Part shown: positions 8,758-18,943 of the stretch, piece by piece
Layout: each line of letters begins with the position of its first letter
Position numbering within the stretch: the stretch's first letter is position 1
Source: Pseudobythopirellula maris
Lineage (GTDB): Bacteria; Planctomycetota; Planctomycetia; Pirellulales; Lacipirellulaceae
Assembly (NCBI RefSeq): GCF_007859945.1
Contig: NZ_SJPQ01000001.1
Location: 744,001-808,000 of the forward strand
DNA: 64,000 bases
Reading direction: 5' to 3'
Translations under genes and position numbers: made by a program
Notes under the pieces: generated by a model
What the model was told of the DNA's origin: nothing
The model's input: only the letters and a program-made list of their open reading frames with translations
Database searches by the model: none

Positions 8758-9198
8758 ATGATCCGCCCCTACCAAGAGGACGACCTCCCGCGTCTGCTCG
8801 CTGTTTGGGAGGAGGCCACGGTCCTCGCCCACCCGTTTATGGACGAGGCGTTCCGCTCCGAGGCGAAACGCCAGATCGCCGAGGTCTTTATGCCAATCAC
8901 CGAGAACTGGGTGTGGGACGCCCCCGACCGACCGGTGGCCGGGTTCGTCGCGATGCTGGGCGACGAGGTGGGGGGCCTGTTCGTCGCCCCCGAGCTTCAG
9001 CGCCAAGGCGCCGGCCGAGCGCTGCTGGATCACGTCGCCGAGCCGCGTGACGCGCTCGAGCTTGATGTCTTCGCAGTGAACGCCGTCGGAAGGGCGTTCT
9101 ACCAGAAGTACGGGTTCCGTTTGACCGAAGAGAAAGTCCACGATGAAACGGGCCAGCAGGTGCTGCGTCTTCGCTGGACGCATTCACCGCGGGCTTAG
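8758..9198 (+). CDS. GNAT-family N-acetyltransferase
   Basis: A 146-residue acetyltransferase. The acetyl-CoA pyrophosphate loop is RQGAGR at residues 82-87, preceded by the beta-4 strand GGLFVAPEL and followed by LDVFAVNAVGRAFYQKYGF, the usual motif-B ending. The first 60 residues (MIRPYQEDDLPRLLAVWEEA) are typical of YjaB/YafP-like members. Its TAG stop (9196-9198) coincides with the first bases of the 157-bp repeat, so insertion of that element may have set or replaced the 3' end. Substrate unknown. Confidence 0.9.
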   Translation: MIRPYQEDDLPRLLAVWEEATVLAHPFMDEAFRSEAKRQIAEVFMPITENWVWDAPDRPVAGFVAMLGDEVGGLFVAPELQRQGAGRALLDHVAEPRDALELDVFAVNAVGRAFYQKYGFRLTEEKVHDETGQQVLRLRWTHSPRA

Positions 9199-9352
9199 AG
9201 CGTTTTTCGAATAGGTGTGGACGAGCGGGGAAGCGATTGGTGGCGTGGCGAGGAAGCCGAAGCAGGCAATGCGGTGCATTGTCGATGCAGGCTGACGAAG
9301 CCATGACGCCGATCGCGAGCCGAGCGTCTACACCAATGAGCAAACCGCTCTA
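9196..9352 (+). repeat. 157-bp MITE-like repeat, copy A
   Basis: Begins TAGAGCG and ends AAACCGCTCTA. The terminal 28 bases form imperfect inverted repeats, and the centre holds a small hairpin (CAATGC-GGT-GCATTG). It differs from the copy at 48070-48226 at four positions by eye. Its first three bases are the stop codon of the GNAT gene. Both ends carry TA, as expected if TA is the duplicated target. Confidence 0.85.
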
Positions 9353-9692
9353 GGTCGAAGGCTGCCCACTGCTTGGCTAATCCGACAACGCTGGGCAAGG
9401 CGCCATAAGGACCTACTAGATCCCGTCGTTACATAAACGGGGGCGGCACTGGGTAATTTCACCCTAGTCACGCGCTCCATTCACCTATCAACAATTCATC
9501 CAAGATCGCCCCCCTTTTGGCGAACCACACGGCGTGGCGTCAATATTCGTTGAGGAAGCTGGCAAATCGAGTTGCCGGGGCCCGGTGTGATAGGTCACAA
9601 TCGCACCATACTTTTCTTCAGCTGCGATCGAGTCCGTTTTCTTGTCGTGAACAGACAGCTCTTGTCGTGAACAGACAACAAAGAGGCGTGGG
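9353..9692. other. Upstream region of the giant TPR gene
   Basis: 340 bases without a gene. The last 50 bases hold the tandem operator-like repeat annotated separately and a ribosome-binding site AAGAGG at 9681-9686. The promoter was not identified with confidence. Confidence 0.5.
9641..9677 (+). promoter_or_regulatory. Tandem operator-like repeat before the giant TPR gene
   Basis: The 17-mer CTTGTCGTGAACAGACA occurs at 9641-9657 and again at 9661-9677, a 20-base period. Each unit contains the inverted half-sites TGTC and GACA separated by seven bases, which looks like a dimer-binding operator. A 20-base spacing places the sites on the same face within about two helical turns. It ends 15 bases before ATG 9693, in the likely 5' untranslated region. 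The binding protein is unknown. Confidence 0.45.
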
Positions 9693-12600
9693 ATGACACG
9701 TTGGCGCCGGAAACCTTGGATTGCCGCGACAGTGCTGGGGCTGCTGATTGCCTGCACGATCGCTGACGCCGAGACCTCGAGTGATCAGCAAAACGCAACC
9801 GAGCCCCCCGCCGCGGCGGCCAAGTATCATCGCGTGCTGCTGCGGCGCCCCGATCCGGGGTACCTGTACGACCGGTTCATGGGCGCCTGGCTGGACGAGT
9901 CGTCGCACGAAGAGCTCGAAGCGTTCCTCGTCGAGCGGGCCAAGGCGTCGAGCGACGCCGCCGATGGGCTGCTGCTGGCGTTCTACTATTCCAAGCAGGG
10001 CGACGACCTGAAGGCGATCGAGCGGTTCCGTGCGACGCTCGAGGGGAGCCCCGGCTCGGCTTCCGCTTGGTACGAAAAGGCGGTGCTCGAGGCCCGCACG
10101 CTCGACTTCGAGACCGCGTTGTCCGACCTCGACGCGGCCGGCAAAGCCGACCCCGACGACGAGTTGTCGGTCAAAATCGCCAAACTCCGCGGCCAGTTGC
10201 TGGTGCGCGAACGCCGGCAAGAAGAGGCGCTGCAGGTCTTCAACGAGCTGCTGGCGGCTCGGCCCGACGACGCCGAGCTGGCTGAAGACGTGATCGAGCT
10301 GGAGGTCGACGAGCAGCTCTACGACGAGGCGATCGCCCAGTCGCAGCGACTCATCCAACAGACCAAAGACCCCTACCGCCGCGTGCTGCGCACGCTGCGT
10401 GTGGGCGACATCCACCAGCTGGCCGGCCGCCGCGACGAGGCGATGGCTGTTTACCGCGGCGTGCTGGGCGACATCGGCATGGGGAGCTGGCTGGAACGCG
10501 AGGTGCTCGCCCAGATCGAGCGGGCTTATCGCAAACAGGACGATGTCGCGTCGCTCAAAGACGAGTACGAGAAGCTCCTTGAGGAGCACCCACGCCGCGT
10601 GGGCGTGCACCGCGGCTACGCGAGCGTGCTGGTCGACTTGGGCGACGCCGACGGCGCCATCGAATGCTTCAAGAAAGTGCTGGAGATCACGCCGGGCGAT
10701 CGCGCCAACCAAGAAGCTTTCGTGCAACTCTGCCTGCGAGCCGATAAAACAGCCGAGGCCCGCAAGCGGCTCAAGGCGCTCGTCGAGCAGCACCCCCGCG
10801 ACGGCGAGTTGTGGCTGCAACTGGCCGAGCTGAGATCCAAGACCAAGGACCCCGCGGCGGCGGCCGCAGCGGTCGACGAGTTCCTGGCGGTCTCAGACAA
10901 AAGCGAGTACGCCCACCTGCGCGCGGCCCGGCTGCTGGAACGGCTCGAACTGGTCGACGGGGCCCGAGAAAAGTACGCGCTGCTGACCGACACGTTCCCC
11001 GATTCGCCAACCGCCAAGGAGTCGCGGGCGGCGTTCCTCTACAAAGCGGACGACAAGGAGCAGGCGATCGAGCTCTGGCTCGCCGCCGCTGAGGGCGACG
11101 ACCCGCAGCAGGCGGTGCGGGTCGCCCGAGCTTTGGCGTCTCGGCAAGAGCACGAGGCGGCCCACGGGCTGCTCGACGCGCGCCGCGAAGCGTTCGCTTC
11201 CGACAGCCTGTTTCTGGGCCAGTTGATCGACGAGAAGCTAGCGCTCGAAAAGGCGGCCGAAGCCGTGCCGCTGGCGTTGCGACGCGTCGACCTTGCCGAG
11301 GCTCCGCGCGAATTGGAGGAGGCTATCTCGCAAGCGGCGCGGGTGATCGCCCGGGCGGAGGTGACCGCCGCGACCGCCGAGGACCTCTCGGCCAACGCCA
11401 CGACGCCGCAACGCGTTTGCTTGCTCTCCGAGCTGCACGAGCAAACGGGCGACGTGCAAGCGGCCGACTCCGCCCTCGAAGCGCTGGCCGCCGCGGGCGA
11501 CCCGCTCGCGATCGGCCAGCAGGTGCGGCTCGCCCAGCGACGCCGCGACTGGGACGCCGCGGCCGCCGCCGTGCGACGGTTGATCGACCTGCCCGGCGGC
11601 CGCAAGAGTGTGAACGTCCGCCGGTTGGTCGAATGCTACCAGCGGGCCTACCGGCACGACGATGCCCTCAAATGGATCCCCGAGTGGAAGAAGCTCTCGC
11701 CCGGCGGCACGTCTCCGTGGCTCACCGAGTCGCGTCTCTTGTTGATCGAGGGCGAGAAGGATGCGGCGCTCGAGGTGCTGCGCGAGGCGATGCGAGAATT
11801 CGAGGGCGCCGTTGAGGTACGCGACACCCTTGCTCGCACCTACGAGTCGGTCGGCAAGCTCGCCGATGCGGAGCGGATCTACTGGCGCGCGTTCGAAGAC
11901 ACCGAAGACGCCCTGGGCAAAGTGCGTGTGGTCGAACAGCTCGCCCGGCTCGCCCAGCAGCAAGGAAAGACCGAGAGCTTCGTGGCCAACCTTCAGGAGC
12001 GGCGCCGCGAGAACCGCACGGCGATCGAGCCACTGATGGCGCTCGCCGCGGCGCACCGCGTTGCGGGCGACTACGAGAAGCGGCTGCAGGTGCTGGCCGA
12101 GGCTGCCAAGTTGCGTCCGGACGACCTCTCCTTGCTCAGGCAGATCGCGACGATCCAAGAGCAAGAAGGCGACTGGGAGGCGGCCCGCGACACGCTGCAA
12201 CGCGCCGCCCCGCTCGACAAGACCGACACCGTCGAACGCCACCTGGTACGGCTGCTGCTCCGCTGGGGCAACACCCAAGAAGCCTACGCCAGGCTTTACC
12301 GTCTCTCGGGCGGCGAAGACGCCGAATCCAAGGACCTCGAAGACCTCGCCGACGCGATGATGAGCGTGGGCGACTGGGATCAGGCCGCCCGGTTCCTCGA
12401 GCCGATCACCGAGCGTCGGCCAAACGAATACCGACTGCGGTACCTGCGGGCGATCGCCCTGGAGGAGTACGCCGAGCCGCTCGCCGCCGCCCAGGAGTTT
12501 CTCCGGCTGCTGAACACAAACGAGAGCGAGGCCGCCAAGAACCCACCGCCTGCCGCAGGTTCCATGACCGCCAACAGCTACTACGACCAGCTCAAAGAGG

Positions 12601-15600
12601 CTGCGCCTCCCGGCGTCGTGGAGCTGATGACCGCTGTGCAGAGCAGCCGCATGGCGTATCAGTACCGGCAAATGCGTGGGCGGAATCGTTACGCCGGAAG
12701 ACACACCCAAGCCACCGTGAACCTGCCTGCTTCGCTCGAGAACGCACGCCAGCACGCGTTGGCGCACCTCGGCTCGGTGATGCGTTACCTGGAGGAGGGC
12801 GAGGCCGAAACGATCCGCGACGAGATCACTCGGATGCGTCTTCCGGAAGCGGATGCGCTGCTGTCGATCGGCGGCGAGACGAACAACCAGGCGGCGATGA
12901 TTGCCGGCATGCTCGAGCGGCGCCCGGAGCGTGAGAGCGTGATGGCCTTCGCACTGCTCTGGGGCGGCCAAAACCACAACATTGACAACGATTTCTACCG
13001 CCGCTCTCGCGACGCCTTCGCCGATCGCTGGCCGCAGCTGGCTTTGCTCGCGGCGATCAAGGGGGCGATGGCTTCCGAGGAGATGCGGGGCGAGGAAGAC
13101 ATCGCGCTGGCCGAGCAACTGCTGCGAAGCGAAGACGAGCCGAACGCGATCATGCTGATGCAGGTTTTCCAGGCGATACGCAACTCAAGCGGCGTGGCGA
13201 GCGTCATCCCCGAGCGACTCCAAGAACTGATCCGCCGACGGCTTGTCGAGTGGTACCCCAAGGTGCGTGACTCGCAACCTTACGGCCAACACCTTTTCTC
13301 CATGGCGGCGGGGGTGCTGAAGTCGAGCCCCGACCCCACCGAATTCGTCCGCCTGCTCGAAGAGGAGGTCGTCCGACAGAAGAGCGACGGCGCCAAACAT
13401 CCCCATGCGGCCGCGATGCACGCCCACCATCTCCAGCAAAACTTCCTCGCGCCGCCGAGTTTCCCTCCGGTGAGTTTGCAGGATTTCCCGTTGCAGGTGG
13501 TCGCCCTGCTCGGCGCTCAGCAGAGCAACAACCTGTTTTTCAACGCCGATCCCCGAGACGCAGCAGCCGCCCAATGGAGCGACGAGGCCGTCGATGGCCT
13601 GCTCCCCAGCGTGGCCGACCCGACCCTGCGAGTTCTGCTGGCGAACCACGTGGGCAGAGAGAAAGTCGTGGAAAGCGAGATCGCCGCGCTTGAGACCAAA
13701 GAGGGCCCTACGATCGACGATTGCATGATCGCCGCCGGCTGGGCCTGCCAGAACGACGAATTGGAGAAGGCGCTCGGTTGGTTGCAGAAGGCCCGCTTCT
13801 TGCCGATGGAGCGCGCGGTCCGGAACCACATCGACAGTCAGCTGGCTGGCGTCGCACAGCGGATCGCCAACGAGGCGGACCCCGACGTTCTCTCCGATGC
13901 CGAGAAGGGCGGCGACGTCCCGGACTGGCTGCTCGCCGGCCGCGAGGCGGCGATGCGTCTGCGGCAAGTGACCCTACAACCCAATCAGCGGACGCAACTC
14001 GGCACGACGATGGAGCTGCTCGGGCTCGAGAAGGAAGCGCGCCGGTTGACCGCCTCGGCGCCGGCAAACGCTGCAGGGTCCACAGCGACCCGTGTCGTGC
14101 TTCAATCGAGCGGGCCCACGCCCCAAAGCCAGATCGATCGCCTGCTCGCCGCCAACAAGCATGAGGCGGCGGCCAAGCTGCTCGCTCAAGAATTGCGCGG
14201 CATGATTTCTCAACACGGCCACCAGCCGGGCAATCGAAGCTATTTCAACCACGTCACGCGAGAATTCCGGGGACGGCTCAATAAGCTGGGCCTGACCGAC
14301 GAAGTGCTCGCCGTGATCGATCCGGGCGATTCGCGGAACCCGCAGCGTGTGGTGGAGTTCGCCGAGGCGCTCGACGCGCTCGGCCAGAGCGAGAGGGCGC
14401 TCGAGCTGTGGGAACGTGCTCTGGAACTGCGGCCGCGAGAAGACACCTACCGCGTCAAGCTCATGCTCGCCAGCACCGACGCCGATCGCCTCGAAGAGGC
14501 GACAGCGCGTTTCGAGGAGTTCAAACCGGGGGGCGCCGAGGAACTTGCCGCGCAAATCCTCGCGTCCTACCAGAACAACTACCGAGACCCGTTCGAACCA
14601 CGCTGGCGTCGCGCTGAGCTAGGGATCGCGTTGTTCGACCACGAATCGAACAGCCCTAGGGCCGACCTCGCCTGGGCGCCGCTGCTCCGCAAGAACCTGT
14701 CGAACCCGCAGCACGGCAACAACTCCTCGATGCCTTCGCTGTACCAGCGGCAAGGAAGCAACCGGCATTCGGACACGACGCGAGAGAACGAAGAGCGCCG
14801 CCGCGAATTGCACGACCGACTCTGCCGCAAGATGCTCGCGCACGCCGCCCTGGCCGACGAAGGTTTCATGGGCCTGATGGCCTCTTTCGAGGCGTCGGGC
14901 GGAGACCTCACCGACGCCCCCGAGTACGAGCAAATGGCGCGCGACGTGCTGATGAGATTAGAGGGCCGGCCCCTCTCGTCCGCAGCATTCCATCGGCACA
15001 CGGTCCATTACAACCAGAGCGATTTGGTTGCGATGCGGCCGCCCGGGGAACATCTGGTTTGGGTCTGCTGGCGCGAAGGCGACTGGTCCGCGTTGGAGGA
15101 CGAGGTGCTGCCCCACTTGCGTGACCACGGCCGCGGCGACCTCGCCCGGCGCCTGGAGGCGTACCGCGGGCTCTACGAGGCCGACGCGGAGGGCTTCGCC
15201 CAGGCGGCCCGTGAGTACCTGCGCCGCGTCCCCTCGGGTCTCACCCGCTACGACGTGGAGGAGCAGCCCGAGTTGCTCGTGATCGAGGCTTGGCGACGGC
15301 GCGACTTCGGCGGCGGTGAGGGCGCCGACCTCGACCCACTCGTCACGGGGTGGATGAAGCAAGTCGCCCAAACGGCGCGCAGCACGCGTATGCCTCCCTT
15401 CGTACTCGACTACGCCGAGGGATTGATCGAGCGCGATGGCGTTGCGGCGGCCGACGCTTGGCTTGAGCACATCGCCGAGCTGTTCGCTGGCCCCCGTGAG
15501 AAACGCCAAGACTACATCGCCAAGCACTTCACGCGTAATCAGATACAGTCCGGCACGCCAAACATGGCGATCCACTGTTTGGGTCACATGATCAGCGAGG

Positions 15601-18600
15601 CCCTCAAGCAACCCCGGCTGTTCGCCGCCGCGACGCGTTTGCTGAACGAGGGGCGTGTCAATGGGATCGTGCAGAACGCCGAGTACGCGATCCAACAAGG
15701 CTTGCAAAAAGCGCTCAACGACGACTCGATCGATCCGGTTGAGTTCTTCGAGGAGCTGGGCCTGCTGAGCGATGCCCCGCGCGACCCCACAGCGGGACTG
15801 GCGACCGAACGTTTCTACAACCTCCTCCGCTCGCGCCTCAGCCGGCAGGGAGAACGCGAGGATCGACTGGTCGAGGCTCTTGCCGATCGCCAGCCGCAGA
15901 CAATCGGCGTGCTGATGCTCCGCTCGCTCGCACGCGACGCCGACAGCGACCTCCCCGCCAAGCTGCTCCAGCGCATCGGCGAGCAGCTCGATGAGCTTCG
16001 GGCGTTGGAGACCAGCCGCCAAACCGAGATCGCAAAACAGATCGACCAGATCACCCAGAGCACGGCCGAGGCGGCTCTCGTCAAGGCGAAGAACGAGAAC
16101 CCCGCCGTCCAAGAGGCGAGCGATTGGCTCGAAGAACGGTTGCGTCAGGGTGGGCTCGCGGTTTGGGACAAGCTCCGCGAGACCAAGCGTTTCCAAGAGC
16201 TCGGCGTCGAGGGGCACCAACTGGACGAGTGGATGGCGCGGGAGCTGACGCCGCTCGTCCACGCCGATCCTGCCACCGCGGCCGAGGCGTTCTACAAGGT
16301 CATCGATCTCTACCACGACGCGGTCGCTAGCGGGTCGACCCATTATTACTTTGGCGGAAATACCGAGTTGCATCTGCTCCAGCAACTAGGTTACCGATCG
16401 CAAAACGGCGACCGCGGCTCGCTCGACATGGTGCGGCTTCACATCGCCTTGGCGCACAACAAGGGCGCCGAACGTTTCGCTCTTTCGCACAACACGTCTC
16501 AACGGTTTTTCCAAGCGTTCCGCCACAGGTTCGACTCGGCGATCCGTGAGAATCGGTCGAGCAAAGGCGATAACCAGCCGATCCAAGACTGCCTGCGGCA
16601 ACTGGACGACGATCTGTCGGGGGACGATTCACCGTTGCTCCTTGCCGCCATGCTTTATGTGACACAGCGTGCGAGCCACCAAGACCTCGAGTCGCTCCAA
16701 GAGCTTCTCACGAACGGCGCCGACGAGGGGTTGGCCAATCCCAATTTGGTCGGCTATTTGCAAACGGCGACAGGATTGGCTCTCGACAATAAGGACCGCT
16801 CGCAGAGCAAATCCTTGGAGTCCCAGAAGCCGGCGCCTCACCACGAGCGGGTGATCGAGATTCTTTCCGACAAATCACTGCCACTCTCGGCGCGGATGAC
16901 AGTCGCCTCGGGCCTGCTGCATTACGACAACGATATGATGCCGATCGAAACGGCTCGCGCCGTGGCGTGGCTCGGCGCCGAGGCGTTCGGTGGCGAGATC
17001 GCTTACAGCTACGAGTTGGAGAGACAGCTCGCTGAGAATCTCGAGACGCTGCTGGCGGAATCCACCGAAGACGAGGCCGCACTCGCGTTCCTCGAAGCTT
17101 GGCACCAGCGTTTCGTCCGGCGCCCGCCAAGCTCGAAAGCCCAGCATCACCTCCAGAAACCGACCGAGGCTCACGACGCCTCGGGGCTGGTGCGGATCCT
17201 GGCCGCGAGTTACCTGATTGGAGACAGCGCTTCGGCCCATCGCCTGCTGCACAAGTACTCGGCCAAGATCGCCAACCGTCAAGAAACAATCGCCCTGGTC
17301 GCCCGCGAGGGGGAGATCAAACGCGCCGCGGCGTTAGCCCAGCGCGGCTGGAGCAACCTGCCCAGCACCAACCTGAGTCCCCCCTGCGTTCATTACGACG
17401 AGCGGATCGAACGCGTGATGCCCGAGCTCATCAAGGCGATCGGCGACCGTTCGCTCGCCTACTTGATCGAGGCCTCCATCGCCCGGCTCCCCGATCCGAA
17501 GGGCGCCGAGGACGCGGTCCGCGACGAGCGGCTGTCCGCCGTCGCCGAGCGTTTCGAACAGGCCGATATCAAGCAGCCACAGATGCGCCGGATCACGCTG
17601 CTGCAGTTAGCGGCCCGCGACGCGGCGCTCGACCAAGTGGCCGAGCCGTTGCGCGAAGCGGTCGAGCAGATCGACCTCGTCAAACTGGCCGAGCTGAACG
17701 TCTCCGACTTTGATGAGGCGGCGCTGCTGGTCGCCAGGCACGCCCACTGGGCGGCGCGTCGCGGCGACCCCGGCCCCGCCGCCGAGCTGATCACCACATT
17801 GATGGAGGCCGACACCAGCCGCATGTGGCGTCTGAACAACGTGATGCACCAGCACGGACAAAGCACGATTCGTCTGTTGGCCCATCAAATACGAGACTAC
17901 GACGCCGAGGCGTGCGAACAGTTGGCCCCGTTGCTCCGCTCGCTCACCACCAACGACGAGTGGCGCAACATGGGGGGCAACCAGAGCCAGGAGCTCACGA
18001 TGCTCACTCACCTGAAGGCGGGTCTGATCGACGAGTATTGTGATTGGCTCGCGGGGCTCGAAGAATCATCCGTCAGGCAATTCAGACAACGCGGCGTGTA
18101 CAACGACATGTGGAAGTCGGTCGAGGAGACGCTCGAACTCAAGGGCGAGCCGCTAGCGACTCGCATCGATCGCCTAGTCGACGTGATCCGTATGGCCCAC
18201 GCCAGCGGCTGGGTGTTCGCCAGCGATCCATCACGCGTGAGCCTGCGTTTCCGCGGAGGCCACAAGAACTTCGAGCCGTACAAGGCGTTCTTCTCGAAGG
18301 AAGAGCTTCCCGAGGCGGTTCAAGGCGTCGCCAGCCGTGTCCCGGCAGACGGCTTGACTTGGTTGGCCGGCGCCGCGGCGCTCAAACGGTCCAAGCAGTA
18401 CGCCGAGGCCGCCAACGCGTTCGAGGCGTCGGCAGACGCCGCGCCGAGCGGCCAGGCGGTGCGTGCTTATCTTGCCCGCCTTGAGGCCGTACGCTGCTAT
18501 CTCCAACCGGGCCAAACCGATAAGGCTCGTAAGCAGATCGATGAGCTGGGCAACACGCCGCCGCCATCGGATGCGGCTGAAAACCAGTATGATTCCCTCG

Positions 18601-18881
18601 TCCTGCGGATCGACAAGCTCACCGCCGAGCGAGACAACAATCACGACGAAGCATCCGACACGGCGGTTGAGACGAACGCTTCCGAACCGGCCCCCTCCAC
18701 GGCTGACGCCACAACCCATGATGAGGGCGGAGAGACTGCCCACGACGAGGCTACTCACGACGAGGCTACTCACGACGAGGCTGCTCACGATGAGGCTGAT
18801 CACGACGATGAGAAACCCGAAGATACCGTCATCGAAAACGAAACGTCGGAGCCAGACGCCGCGTCCAACCAAGCGGCGTAG
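9693..18881 (+). CDS. Giant exported TPR-repeat protein (3062 residues)
   Basis: A 3062-residue protein with an N-terminal signal peptide (RRKPWIAATVLGLLIACTIA, cleavage near ADA-ET). Almost all of the rest is helical repeat of TPR type; clear units lie in residues 100-1000, for example DAAGKADPDDELSVKIAKLR and AYRKQDDVASLKDEYEKLLE, with more degenerate repeats to about 2950. The last 60 residues are a low-complexity His/Asp/Glu tail made of five-residue repeats (HDEAT). ATG 9693 has AAGAGG six bases upstream. It is the first gene of the block that continues with coiled-coil, MoxR, DUF58 and VWA genes, all on the same strand. It is likely a periplasmic scaffold for that system; this is inference. 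No enzyme motif was seen. Confidence 0.9.
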   Translation: MTRWRRKPWIAATVLGLLIACTIADAETSSDQQNATEPPAAAAKYHRVLLRRPDPGYLYDRFMGAWLDESSHEELEAFLVERAKASSDAADGLLLAFYYSKQGDDLKAIERFRATLEGSPGSASAWYEKAVLEARTLDFETALSDLDAAGKADPDDELSVKIAKLRGQLLVRERRQEEALQVFNELLAARPDDAELAEDVIELEVDEQLYDEAIAQSQRLIQQTKDPYRRVLRTLRVGDIHQLAGRRDEAMAVYRGVLGDIGMGSWLEREVLAQIERAYRKQDDVASLKDEYEKLLEEHPRRVGVHRGYASVLVDLGDADGAIECFKKVLEITPGDRANQEAFVQLCLRADKTAEARKRLKALVEQHPRDGELWLQLAELRSKTKDPAAAAAAVDEFLAVSDKSEYAHLRAARLLERLELVDGAREKYALLTDTFPDSPTAKESRAAFLYKADDKEQAIELWLAAAEGDDPQQAVRVARALASRQEHEAAHGLLDARREAFASDSLFLGQLIDEKLALEKAAEAVPLALRRVDLAEAPRELEEAISQAARVIARAEVTAATAEDLSANATTPQRVCLLSELHEQTGDVQAADSALEALAAAGDPLAIGQQVRLAQRRRDWDAAAAAVRRLIDLPGGRKSVNVRRLVECYQRAYRHDDALKWIPEWKKLSPGGTSPWLTESRLLLIEGEKDAALEVLREAMREFEGAVEVRDTLARTYESVGKLADAERIYWRAFEDTEDALGKVRVVEQLARLAQQQGKTESFVANLQERRRENRTAIEPLMALAAAHRVAGDYEKRLQVLAEAAKLRPDDLSLLRQIATIQEQEGDWEAARDTLQRAAPLDKTDTVERHLVRLLLRWGNTQEAYARLYRLSGGEDAESKDLEDLADAMMSVGDWDQAARFLEPITERRPNEYRLRYLRAIALEEYAEPLAAAQEFLRLLNTNESEAAKNPPPAAGSMTANSYYDQLKEAAPPGVVELMTAVQSSRMAYQYRQMRGRNRYAGRHTQATVNLPASLENARQHALAHLGSVMRYLEEGEAETIRDEITRMRLPEADALLSIGGETNNQAAMIAGMLERRPERESVMAFALLWGGQNHNIDNDFYRRSRDAFADRWPQLALLAAIKGAMASEEMRGEEDIALAEQLLRSEDEPNAIMLMQVFQAIRNSSGVASVIPERLQELIRRRLVEWYPKVRDSQPYGQHLFSMAAGVLKSSPDPTEFVRLLEEEVVRQKSDGAKHPHAAAMHAHHLQQNFLAPPSFPPVSLQDFPLQVVALLGAQQSNNLFFNADPRDAAAAQWSDEAVDGLLPSVADPTLRVLLANHVGREKVVESEIAALETKEGPTIDDCMIAAGWACQNDELEKALGWLQKARFLPMERAVRNHIDSQLAGVAQRIANEADPDVLSDAEKGGDVPDWLLAGREAAMRLRQVTLQPNQRTQLGTTMELLGLEKEARRLTASAPANAAGSTATRVVLQSSGPTPQSQIDRLLAANKHEAAAKLLAQELRGMISQHGHQPGNRSYFNHVTREFRGRLNKLGLTDEVLAVIDPGDSRNPQRVVEFAEALDALGQSERALELWERALELRPREDTYRVKLMLASTDADRLEEATARFEEFKPGGAEELAAQILASYQNNYRDPFEPRWRRAELGIALFDHESNSPRADLAWAPLLRKNLSNPQHGNNSSMPSLYQRQGSNRHSDTTRENEERRRELHDRLCRKMLAHAALADEGFMGLMASFEASGGDLTDAPEYEQMARDVLMRLEGRPLSSAAFHRHTVHYNQSDLVAMRPPGEHLVWVCWREGDWSALEDEVLPHLRDHGRGDLARRLEAYRGLYEADAEGFAQAAREYLRRVPSGLTRYDVEEQPELLVIEAWRRRDFGGGEGADLDPLVTGWMKQVAQTARSTRMPPFVLDYAEGLIERDGVAAADAWLEHIAELFAGPREKRQDYIAKHFTRNQIQSGTPNMAIHCLGHMISEALKQPRLFAAATRLLNEGRVNGIVQNAEYAIQQGLQKALNDDSIDPVEFFEELGLLSDAPRDPTAGLATERFYNLLRSRLSRQGEREDRLVEALADRQPQTIGVLMLRSLARDADSDLPAKLLQRIGEQLDELRALETSRQTEIAKQIDQITQSTAEAALVKAKNENPAVQEASDWLEERLRQGGLAVWDKLRETKRFQELGVEGHQLDEWMARELTPLVHADPATAAEAFYKVIDLYHDAVASGSTHYYFGGNTELHLLQQLGYRSQNGDRGSLDMVRLHIALAHNKGAERFALSHNTSQRFFQAFRHRFDSAIRENRSSKGDNQPIQDCLRQLDDDLSGDDSPLLLAAMLYVTQRASHQDLESLQELLTNGADEGLANPNLVGYLQTATGLALDNKDRSQSKSLESQKPAPHHERVIEILSDKSLPLSARMTVASGLLHYDNDMMPIETARAVAWLGAEAFGGEIAYSYELERQLAENLETLLAESTEDEAALAFLEAWHQRFVRRPPSSKAQHHLQKPTEAHDASGLVRILAASYLIGDSASAHRLLHKYSAKIANRQETIALVAREGEIKRAAALAQRGWSNLPSTNLSPPCVHYDERIERVMPELIKAIGDRSLAYLIEASIARLPDPKGAEDAVRDERLSAVAERFEQADIKQPQMRRITLLQLAARDAALDQVAEPLREAVEQIDLVKLAELNVSDFDEAALLVARHAHWAARRGDPGPAAELITTLMEADTSRMWRLNNVMHQHGQSTIRLLAHQIRDYDAEACEQLAPLLRSLTTNDEWRNMGGNQSQELTMLTHLKAGLIDEYCDWLAGLEESSVRQFRQRGVYNDMWKSVEETLELKGEPLATRIDRLVDVIRMAHASGWVFASDPSRVSLRFRGGHKNFEPYKAFFSKEELPEAVQGVASRVPADGLTWLAGAAALKRSKQYAEAANAFEASADAAPSGQAVRAYLARLEAVRCYLQPGQTDKARKQIDELGNTPPPSDAAENQYDSLVLRIDKLTAERDNNHDEASDTAVETNASEPAPSTADATTHDEGGETAHDEATHDEATHDEAAHDEADHDDEKPEDTVIENETSEPDAASNQAA
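18741..18815 (+). repeat. 15-base coding tandem repeat (HDEAT units)
   Basis: About five units of CACGACGAGGCTACT with drift in the last two. It encodes the His/Asp/Glu tail of the giant TPR protein. The near identity of the first three units suggests recent slippage expansion. Confidence 0.8.
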
Positions 18882-18943
18882 CGTCTGAGCCTGCGGCGGC
18901 CATGTGTTTACTTTCCTATTTCCCCTAGCGTGCGGAGACTCGG

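Noticed and set aside
9641-9677. Possible CRISPR-like repeat pair
   Set aside because: Only two units with a three-base gap and no spacers or cas genes; fits an operator better.
11238-13118. 626-codon minus-strand frame inside the giant TPR gene
   Set aside because: Lies wholly within the TPR gene in another frame, has no start context and no domain; codon-bias shadow.
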